64,000 nt of DNA, taken from Thiolinea disciformis DSM 14473. Its GTDB lineage: Bacteria > Pseudomonadota > Gammaproteobacteria > Thiotrichales > Thiotrichaceae. Below are positions 8,535-17,730 of this stretch, one piece after another. The notes under the pieces were generated by a model. It ran no database searches, was not told where the DNA came from, and saw nothing but the letters and a program-made list of their open reading frames with translations. Numbering within the stretch: position 1 is the first letter of the stretch; the number at the start of each line of letters is the position of its first letter. The translations under genes and the position numbers were made by a program. The stretch is from assembly GCF_000371925.1 (NCBI RefSeq), contig NZ_AQVE01000019.1, positions 1 to 64,000 on the forward strand, given 5' to 3'.

Positions 8535-9251
8535 TTAGTGACCGCCTAAATAGGCGTCTCTTACCTCGGGATTAGCTAACAACTCTGCTCCCGTTCCTGA
8601 TAAACGAATCTCTCCATTCACTAACACATAACCTCGATCAGCCAAACGCAAGGCATGATTCGCATTCTGCTCCACTAAGAAAATCGTTACACCTTGTGCT
8701 GCAATATCTTTAAGAGAATTCAAGATTTGCTTAACGATGAGGGGAGCAAGCCCCAAACTAGGCTCATCTAACAGCAATAACTTTGGACGACTCATCAAAG
8801 CACGTGCAATTGCCAGCATCTGCTGTTCACCGCCTGAGAGGGTTCCCGCACGTTGGTTACGGCGCTCTTGGAGACGGGGAAACATGGCAAACATTTTCGC
8901 CCGATCCTCCTCCATATGCGCTTCACCAATCGGCATCATTCCCATCAACAAGTTTTCTTCCACGCTCATACTCGGAAAAATACGCCGACCTTCCGGCGCT
9001 TGGGCAATGCCTAAACGTCCGACTTCATGCATGGGAATATGGGTAATATCCTTGCCTTGGAACTTAATCGTACCTTTGGCAGCACGTGGTGAACCAAAAA
9101 TAGTCATTAGCAAAGTCGACTTACCCGCACCGTTGGCGCCAATCAACGTCACGATTTGACCTTCGGTAACATTCATACTGACATTACGCAAGGCCTGAAT
9201 CGGTCCATAAAAAGCGTCAACATTTTGAATTTCTAGCATGTATTCGCTCAT
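8535..9251 (-). CDS. livF: branched-chain amino-acid ABC transporter ATPase LivF
   Basis: The product has 238 residues and is a cytoplasmic ABC subunit. Walker A is GANGAGKST, the signature LSGGEQQMLAIARAL, Walker B LLLLDEPSLGLAP and the H loop FLVEQNA. EGRRIFPSMSVEENL is characteristic of LivF. It is the last ABC gene of the liv operon and overlaps livG by four bases. Confidence 0.95.
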   Translation of the reverse strand: MSEYMLEIQNVDAFYGPIQALRNVSMNVTEGQIVTLIGANGAGKSTLLMTIFGSPRAAKGTIKFQGKDITHIPMHEVGRLGIAQAPEGRRIFPSMSVEENLLMGMMPIGEAHMEEDRAKMFAMFPRLQERRNQRAGTLSGGEQQMLAIARALMSRPKLLLLDEPSLGLAPLIVKQILNSLKDIAAQGVTIFLVEQNANHALRLADRGYVLVNGEIRLSGTGAELLANPEVRDAYLGGH

Positions 9252-10165
9252 GACACCACCTCTTCTGCTTCTGTGCCGAGATAGGCCGCTAATACCTTAG
9301 GATTGGTTTCAATTTCTTTTGGCGATCCACAAGCAATCACCTGTCCATAATCCAACACCACAATATGTTCTGAAATGGACATAACCAAACCCATGTCGTG
9401 CTCAATCAACAACACAGTCACCTTATGCTCATCACGCAATTTGCGAATTAATTTACTCAAATCCTCCGTTTCACGCGGATTTAAACCCGCTGCTGGCTCA
9501 TCTAAGCAAATTAATTTCGGCTCAGTACACATAGCACGCGCAATTTCTAAGCGGCGCTGATTACCATAAGGCAACTCACCGGCTAAACGATTCGCATCCT
9601 CCGTCAAATTCATTACATCTAACCAATGATAAGCCGTTTCTAACGCCTTGCGTTCCGAGGCACGATAGCCTTTTGTCCGCAACGTGCCACGAATCAAATT
9701 ACGGTCGAGGTGAATATGCTGGGCAACCAACAAATTTTCGACCACTGTTAACTCGCGAAATAAGCGAATATTTTGGAAGGTACGTGCCACCCCTGCCAAG
9801 GCCACGCGATGCGAACCACCGAAAGCTTTGTAATACAGACGCTCACCAAACGCCTTGGGATTTACATAATCACTCCACTGAAAACGCTCACCCAAAACCT
9901 TACGTAAGTCCGTTTGTTTACCGCCCGCATTTAAGCTGAGCTTGCCTTCAGTGGCTTTGTAAAATCCTGTCACGCAATTGAAAACGGTCGTTTTACCAGC
10001 GCCATTGGGGCCAATCAGCGCAGTAATAGAATGTGGCTGGACGGTAAAGCTCACATTATTCAAGGCAATGATCCCACCAAAACGCATGGTAAGACCATCA
10101 ACATTCAATAAAGCTGGAGTGCTTTCTCCTACAACACCGTTTGTAGCTAAGGTTTCGGCATTCAT
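9248..10165 (-). CDS. livG: branched-chain amino-acid ABC transporter ATPase LivG, with insertion
   Basis: The product has 305 residues, against about 255 for typical LivG. Walker A is GPNGAGKTT, the signature LPYGNQRRLEIARAM, Walker B LICLDEPAAGLNP and the H loop LLIEHDM. Part of the extra length is an insertion of about 30 residues between Walker A and the Q loop (ARTFQNIRLF), running through LRKVLGERFQWSDYV and YYKAFGGSHRVALA; there is also a short N-terminal extension. The catalytic motifs are intact, so it should be active. It overlaps livF and livM by four bases each. Confidence 0.95.
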   Translation of the reverse strand: MNAETLATNGVVGESTPALLNVDGLTMRFGGIIALNNVSFTVQPHSITALIGPNGAGKTTVFNCVTGFYKATEGKLSLNAGGKQTDLRKVLGERFQWSDYVNPKAFGERLYYKAFGGSHRVALAGVARTFQNIRLFRELTVVENLLVAQHIHLDRNLIRGTLRTKGYRASERKALETAYHWLDVMNLTEDANRLAGELPYGNQRRLEIARAMCTEPKLICLDEPAAGLNPRETEDLSKLIRKLRDEHKVTVLLIEHDMGLVMSISEHIVVLDYGQVIACGSPKEIETNPKVLAAYLGTEAEEVVS

Positions 10166-11442
10166 TTGCTGTCTCCTCGGCTAAAATAGGGTCGACGAAT
10201 CCGAATTAGTCCTCGTGGCTTCCACAACATCATCCCAACCATCAAAATACCAAAGATTAAGATGCGGTATTCGGCAAAGGTTCGTAAGGTTTCTGGCAAA
10301 ATGGTCAGCACTAAAGCAGCTAACACCACCCCGACCACAGAACCCATACCGCCCAAAACTACTATGGCCAGAATCAACGCTGATTCAAAGAAAGTGAAGG
10401 AAGTTGGGTTCACGAAACCTTGTTGTGCTGCGAAGAACACACCCGCTACCCCGCCAGTCATAGCGCCCATCATGAAAGCGCTGAGTTTCACCATGACGTG
10501 ATTCAAGCCTAGGGAGCGACAGGCAATTTCATCTTCGCGTAAGGCTTCCCACGCTCTACCCATAGGCATAGAACGTAAACGACTAAAGAAAAAAATCATC
10601 AAGGAAACCACTAAGAACAAGACAATATAAAGGAAAATATACTCAGCGGCAGGATTGTAAGTGACACCAAAGAACTCGTGATAAGGTACGCCGCCTTCTT
10701 TGGCCGTGCGACTAAATTCTATCCCTAAGAATGTGGGGTTCGGTGCAGGTGCGCCATTTGGACCACCCGTCACTTCCATCCAGTTATTTAAGATTAAGCG
10801 AATAATTTCACCGAAGCCCAATGTAACAATTGCCAGATAATCGCCATGCATCCGTAATACGGGGAAGCCTAAAATGCCGCCTGCCATTGCCGCTAAAATA
10901 GCCGCTAAAGGGATAGCTGTCCAAAAACCGATGCCATATTGCGAGCCCAAGGCAAAGGTATAAGCACCCACTGCATAGAACGCCACAAAACCCAAATCTA
11001 GCAAACCAGCCAATCCCACCACAATATTCAAGCCCAAGCCTAATAGCACATAAATCATGGCGAGGGTGGCAACGGACAGCCAATATTTATCGAGGAAAAA
11101 GGGTAAAATTAAGCAAGCTATAAATAAAACTGGCAGAATAAATTTCAGGTATTTCAAGCCATCCGATTGCCCAACATAGACGCCTGGTTTAGCTTTGCTT
11201 GCGGCAAATTTAGCAATGAGGTTTTTGCCAAAGCTAGTTCCTGCCAAAAACTGATAAATAAAGCGCCCTGCAAATACAATGGCCGCCATAATCGCAGGCC
11301 GCTCAAGATGGGAATTAAATCCATAGCCATCTAGCACCATACCCGAAATTGGCGCAAAAACCAGAAAGGCAATTAAGCCAACAAATAAAGAATCTTTAAG
11401 CGCCGCAAGTATCGGCGGATCATTAGGATTAGTAAATAGCAT
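10162..11442 (-). CDS. livM: branched-chain amino-acid ABC transporter permease LivM
   Basis: The product is a 426-residue inner-membrane permease with about ten hydrophobic segments, including an N-terminal extension before the core that starts near ILPVLFIACLI. The family sequence GLGLNIVVGLAGLLDLGFVAFYAVGAY and the coupling-helix region GRAWEALREDEIACRSLGLN are present. It overlaps livG by four bases and livH by one, so translation is coupled. Confidence 0.95.
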   Translation of the reverse strand: MLFTNPNDPPILAALKDSLFVGLIAFLVFAPISGMVLDGYGFNSHLERPAIMAAIVFAGRFIYQFLAGTSFGKNLIAKFAASKAKPGVYVGQSDGLKYLKFILPVLFIACLILPFFLDKYWLSVATLAMIYVLLGLGLNIVVGLAGLLDLGFVAFYAVGAYTFALGSQYGIGFWTAIPLAAILAAMAGGILGFPVLRMHGDYLAIVTLGFGEIIRLILNNWMEVTGGPNGAPAPNPTFLGIEFSRTAKEGGVPYHEFFGVTYNPAAEYIFLYIVLFLVVSLMIFFFSRLRSMPMGRAWEALREDEIACRSLGLNHVMVKLSAFMMGAMTGGVAGVFFAAQQGFVNPTSFTFFESALILAIVVLGGMGSVVGVVLAALVLTILPETLRTFAEYRILIFGILMVGMMLWKPRGLIRIRRPYFSRGDSK

Positions 11443-12359
11443 TAGACTTTCTCCACTAAAGGCTTACCTAATAAACCACTTGGGCGGAAAATTAATACTA
11501 GCACCAATAAAGAAAATGCGAAGACATCTTTGTAATCGGTATTCACAAAGCCTGAGAATAACGATTCCGACATCCCTAAAATAATGCCACCCAGCATCGC
11601 ACCGGGTAAAGAACCAATGCCGCCTAACACGGCTGCGGTAAACGCTTTAACCCCAGTGATAAAGCCAACGGAGAAGTCAAAGGAGCCATAGTTCATGGTG
11701 ACTAAGACCCCTGCGATACCGGCCATCGCTGCCCCAATAATAAAAACCGTGGAAATAATGCGGTCGGTGTTAATACCCAAAATCGCGGACATTTTTGCAT
11801 CCTGTTGCACAGCACGACATTGGCGCCCTAAGGAGGTTTTTTGAATAATGTAGGTCAATACCGCCATGCTGATGAAGGACACAATAATCAGCAATACTTG
11901 AATATAAGTAATCTGTATAAACTCTGTTTCTGTTCCAAAACGGAATGCCCCCGGTAAAATCGTGGGAACCGCTTGGGTTTTTGCACCTTGGCTCACTTGC
12001 ACATAGTTTTGCAAAACCAAAGAAACGCCAATAGCCGAGATAAGCGGGGCTAAACGTGGGGAATTACGCAACGGCTTATACGCGATGCGCTCTATACTCC
12101 AACCATAGAGAGCAATAAAAAATACGGTGACAATTAAAGTAATGACGATTAAGAAAAAGGGAGAAACCATTCCGAAATACGATAAAATGGCTAAGCAGAT
12201 AGCAGTAAGATAAGCAGAGACCATATAAACATCGCCATGAGCGAAGTTAATCATGCCAATAATGCCGTAAACCATGGTATAGCCGACTGCGATGAGGCCG
12301 TAAATTGAGCCAAGCGCAAGGCCATTAACGAGTTGTTGTCCTAGGATATGGAAGTCCAT
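11442..12359 (-). CDS. livH: branched-chain amino-acid ABC transporter permease LivH
   Basis: The product is a 305-residue permease with about eight membrane segments. LALGSIYGLIAVGYTMVYG, INFAHGDVYM and the coupling-loop sequence GRQCRAVQQDAKMSAILGIN are typical of LivH, and GVKAFTAAVLGGIGSLPGA is also conserved. It is the first permease gene after livK, 102 bases away across a hairpin. It pairs with LivM to form the channel. Confidence 0.95.
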   Translation of the reverse strand: MDFHILGQQLVNGLALGSIYGLIAVGYTMVYGIIGMINFAHGDVYMVSAYLTAICLAILSYFGMVSPFFLIVITLIVTVFFIALYGWSIERIAYKPLRNSPRLAPLISAIGVSLVLQNYVQVSQGAKTQAVPTILPGAFRFGTETEFIQITYIQVLLIIVSFISMAVLTYIIQKTSLGRQCRAVQQDAKMSAILGINTDRIISTVFIIGAAMAGIAGVLVTMNYGSFDFSVGFITGVKAFTAAVLGGIGSLPGAMLGGIILGMSESLFSGFVNTDYKDVFAFSLLVLVLIFRPSGLLGKPLVEKV

Positions 12360-12407
12360 TGTAAACCACCTAGCTATGTTAAGAAGTAAGGGGGTACTGC
12401 GGCGAGA

Positions 12408-12430
12408 CCTGCCATGCTAAACATGACAGG
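12408..12430 (-). terminator. hairpin between livK and livH, possible partial terminator
   Basis: CCTG-c-CATG, a five-base loop, CATG-a-CAGG gives an eight-pair stem with one internal mismatch. No T tract follows on the minus strand. Its position right after the binding-protein gene suits a read-through attenuator or mRNA stabiliser that keeps LivK more abundant than the permeases. That role is inference. Confidence 0.45.
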
Positions 12431-12461
12431 CCATAGAGACTGGGCTTACCAAGGAAGAGTA

Positions 12462-13595
12462 TTACTCTTCCATTTTGTACTTGCCGTCTTTATCCCATTG
12501 ATAGATAACATAGTCGGACACTTTCAGGTCACCCTTGTCATCCCATTCCTTCTTACCCATAACCGTGCTGGCACCATTCTTCTTCAACCAATCGGCTAAT
12601 TTATCGCCATCGGTTGTTTTTGCAGCTTTCATCGCTTCAGCAATCGCTTGCATAGAAGCATAAGAATACAGGGTATAGCCTTCTGGCTTATACCCCGCCT
12701 TATTGAACTCCTCAACAACCGCCTTACTCTCGGCGATAGTCATAGGGTCACGACCGAAAGTATGACGCACACCTACGGTGAATTGTGGTCCACCCGCTGC
12801 TGTTACCATCTGATCCGATACGATGCCATCGCCTGATACGAACACCGCTTTAGACCCTTGTTCACGTAATTGACGTAAAAGTGTACCGGCTTCGCTATAC
12901 AAACCCCCGAAATAAACCACATCCGCTTCGGCTGCTTTAATCTTGGTTACCAATGCATTGAAGTCTTTCTCGCCACGCGTCAAACCTTCATACAGCACCT
13001 CTTTAACGCCTGCTTTATTTAAAGCATCCTTCGCCGCATCCGCTAAGCCTTGACCATAAGTATCTTTATCGTGAATGACGGCAACCTTCTTCGCTTTCAG
13101 CTTATTAATCATATACTCAGCCGCAACGATACCTTGCTGATCATCACGACCACAGGTACGCATCACGCTTTTCATATCACGCTCAGTAACTTTCGGGTTG
13201 GTAGAAGCGGGAGTGATAGAAAGGATATTCGCTTCAGCATAGACCTCTGTGGCAGGAATCGTAGATGAGGAGCAGAAATGACCGATAACCGCTGAAACCT
13301 TATCGCTATCCACCAAACGGTTAGCCACCGCTACGGCTTGCTTTGGCTCACAAGCATCATCACCTTTTACAACTTCAATCTTCTTACCATCAATACCACC
13401 TGCATCGTTAATTGCTTTGGCTGCTGCTTCAGCACCCTTCAGCATTTGCTCACCAAATGCAGCATTCGAGCCAGTCAGTGGCCCTGCTAGACCGATTTTG
13501 ATTACATCATCGGCTGCATTAGCGAATGTACCGGCTAAAATGCCCGTTACCAGTACCGCTAAAGGAGCAATCTTCTTCAATTTGTTCACGATCAT
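12462..13595 (-). CDS. livK: branched-chain amino-acid binding protein LivK/LivJ
   Basis: The product is a 377-residue periplasmic binding protein. The signal peptide runs to AGTFANA-AD. The type-I fold begins IKIGLAGPLTGSNAAFGEQMLKG, with VGDDAC-like and IGHFCSSSTIPA segments whose two Cys match the usual disulfide. AKKVAVIHDKDTYGQG and VYFGGLYSEAGTLLRQ are typical. GAGG lies upstream of the ATG. As the first gene of the liv operon it probably sits right after the promoter. Leu/Ile/Val is the likely ligand set, though family members also bind other amides and amino acids. Confidence 0.93.
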   Translation of the reverse strand: MIVNKLKKIAPLAVLVTGILAGTFANAADDVIKIGLAGPLTGSNAAFGEQMLKGAEAAAKAINDAGGIDGKKIEVVKGDDACEPKQAVAVANRLVDSDKVSAVIGHFCSSSTIPATEVYAEANILSITPASTNPKVTERDMKSVMRTCGRDDQQGIVAAEYMINKLKAKKVAVIHDKDTYGQGLADAAKDALNKAGVKEVLYEGLTRGEKDFNALVTKIKAAEADVVYFGGLYSEAGTLLRQLREQGSKAVFVSGDGIVSDQMVTAAGGPQFTVGVRHTFGRDPMTIAESKAVVEEFNKAGYKPEGYTLYSYASMQAIAEAMKAAKTTDGDKLADWLKKNGASTVMGKKEWDDKGDLKVSDYVIYQWDKDGKYKMEE

Positions 13596-13989
13596 GACAA
13601 CATCCTCGTATCATAAAAGATTAGGTAAAAGGCAACAGATTATCGCCTTAGTACAATCTAACCAGATTATGCGTGCGGATAGCAATCCTAACTTGTTATA
13701 TTTTTGCAACAAAGTATCGGTGAACCAGTTTGGTGCCGTAACACAGCTAAAAAACATAACTAAATTATTGTTTTAGTGCGGATTTCGTGCTTCAAATACC
13801 AACAGAGCAAGATTCAAGCTCACATCATGCTTCAGGTAAGTTTTTTAGTCACTACGATAAAAGTTTAGCTGATAACGCCAGAAATCAAATGAGGCTAACT
13901 ACTTGAAACAGAGGCATGTTTTTTTACACGCTTGAGCTAGACAGGCATTGGATGGGAGGATAATAGCTAAGAACAGAAGCAAAACTACA
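13596..13989. other. intergenic region upstream of livK
   Basis: These 394 bases lie between livK and the first zinc-ribbon gene, both on the minus strand. It must hold the liv promoter, but I found no convincing -35/-10 pair. No open frame with a ribosome site, RNA gene or strong hairpin was seen. Confidence 0.6.
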
Positions 13990-15531
13990 TTATTCGTCGG
14001 CTGTCCACCATTCCAACTTAGTTTCGATATCCGCAATCAAGGCGGATAGTTTTTCACGCTTACTTGGATCATCGACTTTTGCCAAGCGCTTTTTGGCCTC
14101 GGCAAAATCCGCCACTAAAGCATAGACCGAAATAATCTGCGCCATTTTTGTCGCATTGATACCCGACCCTGAATCAGATAATAGCTGCTCAGCTTCGTTT
14201 AATAATTTTCGAGTGGTTTCGGCATTGCCTAATAAAGCTTGTTCATTGGCAAACTGCACTAATAAATCGCCTTGAGCACTACCTTTGGGCAATGTATGAA
14301 TACGTTCCATCGCTTGCTTTAACATCGCGGCTGCACGATCGTTTTCGCCCATGAGCAAGAAGCCTTTGCTGATTGCCCCCATAATCAACACTTGCTGGGT
14401 GGTATCCACGGTATCCGTCAAAGTAGTTTGCATTTCTGCTAGGACTTCTTGGGCTGTTTGTGACTGACCACGCTGAATATTTGAAATGGCCGCATCCAAC
14501 AAAAGTAGTGAATGGGGATAGGGTTCTTTAACCGAAGCAATAATAGTTTCCGCCAAACGCCGTTCTCCCATTTTCAACAAACGACGTACGCGCTGCCGAT
14601 CTTTGCCAAAAGGTGTAGTCGAGGTACTTACATAGGCATGGAGTGACTTGGTCTCTTCCAAAGCAGCAAACGCTCTCAGCAAAGTCTCACTGGGTGCATA
14701 CATTTTGTTAGAGGCTAATGTGGGTCCTTTGGGTGGAGGCTCAATATTATTCGTGGTAGTAGCACTAGCGACTGTTGTAGTGTTTTTTTCCGTAGTGACG
14801 GGCTTAGGCGTTACTGTAGCCACTGGCGTACTTGCCGTGCCTGAAGGACCAGCCACGCCTTGTGACTTATTCGCTGTTTCAACGACAGGCAAAGTAATGG
14901 AAGCACCTTGCATTTGTGTCACATAATACCCTCCCCCCAACGCGACGCTTGCTGCTGCACCTAAGATAATCTTTTTCAGACTCAGAGAGCGCTTAGGTAA
15001 TAGACCTGTTTGACGAATAGCCTCCGCCAACAAACCTTCCTCATCGTTGAGAGAAGGATTTGGAGCGCCTGCATCACGTGTTGTTTTAGACTTTTCGGCT
15101 TCATAACGCTGACGCTCACGATGAATGACTTCTTGTAAGCGCAACTTACGGTTATAACGCTCCCCCACGATACCACAAGCATCGCAAGTATCGCGTCCAT
15201 TCTCCGTTTCATTTTTGGCTTGTTGATGATTACAGGCTGGACAAATATAAACTGTAGCTAGGGGAGCGGGCTTGAGCGTAACACTAGGGCGAATCTCACT
15301 TTTTACGGCCAATGTAGCCAAACGTTGCTGTAAGGCACTAACCTCTTTAATCCCTGTGCGCTCGCAAATCACAAGCTTTTTATTATTAAAAATCAGCGCT
15401 TCTGCCAACTTCAATTCCAAGTCAGGACTTTGTTCATTAAGTAGATTAAGAATCCCACGCACTAATGAAACATCAGCGTTGTGGGATTCGTGTCCCGTAA
15501 TAACAAGATCAAACAATTGTTGTTCTGGCAT
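13990..15531 (-). CDS. zinc-ribbon, single-TM protein with helical repeats (paralogue 1)
   Basis: The start at 15531 (MPEQQLFDLVITGHES) is chosen because it aligns with the start of the paralogue upstream. This gives 513 residues. An N-terminal domain of about 85 residues is followed by a zinc ribbon (CPAC and CDAC pairs, about residues 98-120), a charged helix, and a TM segment (KKIILGAAASVALGGGYYV). A Thr/Pro-rich linker precedes a C-terminal region of TPR-like helices (LLDAAISNIQRGQSQTAQEVL, LLVQFANEQALLGNAETTRKLL). Function is unknown. The layout suggests a cytoplasmic sensor domain and an extracytoplasmic helical-repeat domain. It is a tandem duplicate of the next gene, 156 bases apart. 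Confidence 0.8.
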   Translation of the reverse strand: MPEQQLFDLVITGHESHNADVSLVRGILNLLNEQSPDLELKLAEALIFNNKKLVICERTGIKEVSALQQRLATLAVKSEIRPSVTLKPAPLATVYICPACNHQQAKNETENGRDTCDACGIVGERYNRKLRLQEVIHRERQRYEAEKSKTTRDAGAPNPSLNDEEGLLAEAIRQTGLLPKRSLSLKKIILGAAASVALGGGYYVTQMQGASITLPVVETANKSQGVAGPSGTASTPVATVTPKPVTTEKNTTTVASATTTNNIEPPPKGPTLASNKMYAPSETLLRAFAALEETKSLHAYVSTSTTPFGKDRQRVRRLLKMGERRLAETIIASVKEPYPHSLLLLDAAISNIQRGQSQTAQEVLAEMQTTLTDTVDTTQQVLIMGAISKGFLLMGENDRAAAMLKQAMERIHTLPKGSAQGDLLVQFANEQALLGNAETTRKLLNEAEQLLSDSGSGINATKMAQIISVYALVADFAEAKKRLAKVDDPSKREKLSALIADIETKLEWWTADE

Positions 15532-15687
15532 GGCCCGTGATATGCATTCGTTTTTATTATAAATAAGCAATGGTAAAAATAAGCTTATAACTTAAGTAGC
15601 AGACTGTAAATTTTTCTTAGATAAGCGCAAATAAAACAAACAAAAACTACGCACAAGTATTTTTCTGGAACGTCTCATCATGCCAGT

Positions 15688-17364
15688 TTACCTCGTTTTG
15701 CCCTGGGCAAGTGGATTCTCCAAATCGTTGATGACAGCGCTTAATTTTTCACGTTGTGCCAAATTTTCCAAAGCAGAAAGCTGCTTTTTCACGACCTCAA
15801 GATCACCAATCAACATATAAGTTGCAATAAAATAAGCAAAATGTGTCGCTTTGTGACTTAGTAAGGGCTCAGCTATTTTTAAAATCTGGCGCGTTGTCTT
15901 AGCATTGCCTAATAGTGCCTGCGCTTGGGCTAATTGCACCAATAAATCAGCCTGCACAGAACGCTTAGGCAAAGAACGAATTTTTTCAATAGCACTGGCT
16001 AAACTGGCAGCAGCTTTGGCATGTTGATTCGTGAGCTGTTGCGCATGACTCAGAACGCCCAACACTAAGACTTGCTGATCGATATTGCGCGTTTTGCTCA
16101 ATAAATTTTGAATAAGATCAAGCTTTTGCAGCGCTGCTGACTCAGCATGATTTTGTAACTCCCATTGCGCAATATCGAGTAGTAATACACTGGCGTGATA
16201 AGGATCCAAAGCCTCTTCCACCACCAACGCAGCCAAATCACTCTCGCCAAGTTTTAATAATTGTGCAACCCGCTCACGTTGTTTAACCAAAGAAAGGTCG
16301 GTGTGCTTAGTGCCTAATAACTGATTATTTTTCAGAATTTTCACTAACTCTATAGACGGAGTAGCCTCCCCAAGTGCAGGCTGAGGCTGAGCCAAAGAAT
16401 CGCCTTTCGCAGCCAAATTGCCTTGAGCCTTAGCTTTAACATTAGCCTCTGAAACTGCTGTACCTTGAGAGGCCTCATTCGCTTCTACATTAGTATTAGT
16501 GACAGCTGTGTGACGCTCTTCCTCCGTTTCCTTGAGAGTTGATGGCGTCTTAAGGGGACTGTGTTCACCCGCTTGCATTAAAGCAGCGACGGCTTCAGGG
16601 GAAACATTACCACCTTGAATAGTCACCAAGCTTTGTTTACCTTCAGGGCCAACTACACCGGCAGGATTTATGGAGGCTTGATCGACCAGCGGCTTTAGCG
16701 ACTCAACGTTTGCAGCACTAGCTTCCGTATCTGGTTTATTTTTTAGAGAGTAAAACACGCCAAAACTTGCCACAAAAACCAAGCCAGCGATGGCTCCAGC
16801 AATGATCTTTAGCATTTTATTGGAGCGTGGTAATAAGCCTAAACGTCGACGCGCTTCCTCACGTAAACGATTTTCCTCATCCAACTTAGCCTGAGCCAAA
16901 GCATCTAGGATACTTTTCGACTTTTCATTTTCATAACGTTGACGCTCAGAGATCATCACCTCTTGCATACGCAACTTTTGATTGTAGCGCTCTCCCACAA
17001 TGCCACAAGCCTCGCACACATCGTAGCGCCCATAGCCTTCTTCTTGCTTTGTTTGTTGATGACCACAAGCAGGACAGGTATATATTGCTGCTTCAATAGG
17101 TTTAGCCATCACCTGCAAGGTGGGACGAATGTCACTGTGCACCGCAAGACTATTTAAACGTTGGCGCAGTGCATTGGCTTCCTTAATATTGATACGCTCA
17201 CGAATCGCTACCATGTTATTACTGAACAACAAAGCTTCCGACAACTTGTATTCCAGCTGTGGACTATGGTCATTGAGCAGGTCAAGCAGATCGCTTACTA
17301 AGGCTTCATCTGTTTTATGAGAATCGTGCCCCGTGATAACGAGATCAAATAATTGTTCAGACAT
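15688..17364 (-). CDS. zinc-ribbon, single-TM protein with helical repeats (paralogue 2)
   Basis: The product has 558 residues and the same plan as its neighbour: N-terminal domain (LFDLVITGHDSHK to HSDIRPTLQV), a zinc ribbon (CPACGHQQ and CEACGIVG), a charged helix (MQEVMISERQRYENEKSKS), a TM segment near KIIAGAIAGLVFVASFGVFY, a longer Ala/Glu/Thr-rich linker, and C-terminal TPR-like helices (LLVQLAQAQALLGNAKTTRQIL). The N-terminal domain has a beta-alpha-alpha-beta-alpha-beta pattern resembling the L7/L12 C-terminal domain, notably NIKEANALRQRLNSLA. No family is recognised. It is divergent from the FimV-like gene. Confidence 0.82.
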   Translation of the reverse strand: MSEQLFDLVITGHDSHKTDEALVSDLLDLLNDHSPQLEYKLSEALLFSNNMVAIRERINIKEANALRQRLNSLAVHSDIRPTLQVMAKPIEAAIYTCPACGHQQTKQEEGYGRYDVCEACGIVGERYNQKLRMQEVMISERQRYENEKSKSILDALAQAKLDEENRLREEARRRLGLLPRSNKMLKIIAGAIAGLVFVASFGVFYSLKNKPDTEASAANVESLKPLVDQASINPAGVVGPEGKQSLVTIQGGNVSPEAVAALMQAGEHSPLKTPSTLKETEEERHTAVTNTNVEANEASQGTAVSEANVKAKAQGNLAAKGDSLAQPQPALGEATPSIELVKILKNNQLLGTKHTDLSLVKQRERVAQLLKLGESDLAALVVEEALDPYHASVLLLDIAQWELQNHAESAALQKLDLIQNLLSKTRNIDQQVLVLGVLSHAQQLTNQHAKAAASLASAIEKIRSLPKRSVQADLLVQLAQAQALLGNAKTTRQILKIAEPLLSHKATHFAYFIATYMLIGDLEVVKKQLSALENLAQREKLSAVINDLENPLAQGKTR

Positions 17365-17730
17365 AATGCTTCGCTGTATTCGGTTTTTATTGTAATTAGC
17401 CGGAGAGCCATTCAGCCAGCTTATAATTCAAGCCCTAAGGTGTAAACCATTCTTAGATAAGCGCAAATCGCCGAGCTTTGTTTTATTGATCAAAGGCTAG
17501 CTACCGCCGCTAAACCACTCCGTTGCACACTCTACACAACTAGCCTGAGTTAATAGCCTGAAATGAGGCTAGATTTGATAGAAATCGACCAACATCCTTG
17601 CACTTAACTACAACTGAACATAGTATTTCCTTGGAACATGAATTGATTCTAGCTCAATCCCAAGCAAGCCCTTGATTGCTATGGAGTAAGCCACCACCAC
17701 CTCCTCATGGATTAAACATCACTGGATGGG
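17365..17730. other. divergent intergenic region, no feature recognised
   Basis: These 366 bases separate the zinc-ribbon gene from the FimV-like gene and must carry both promoters. I saw no convincing promoter, hairpin or small gene in it. Confidence 0.55.
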
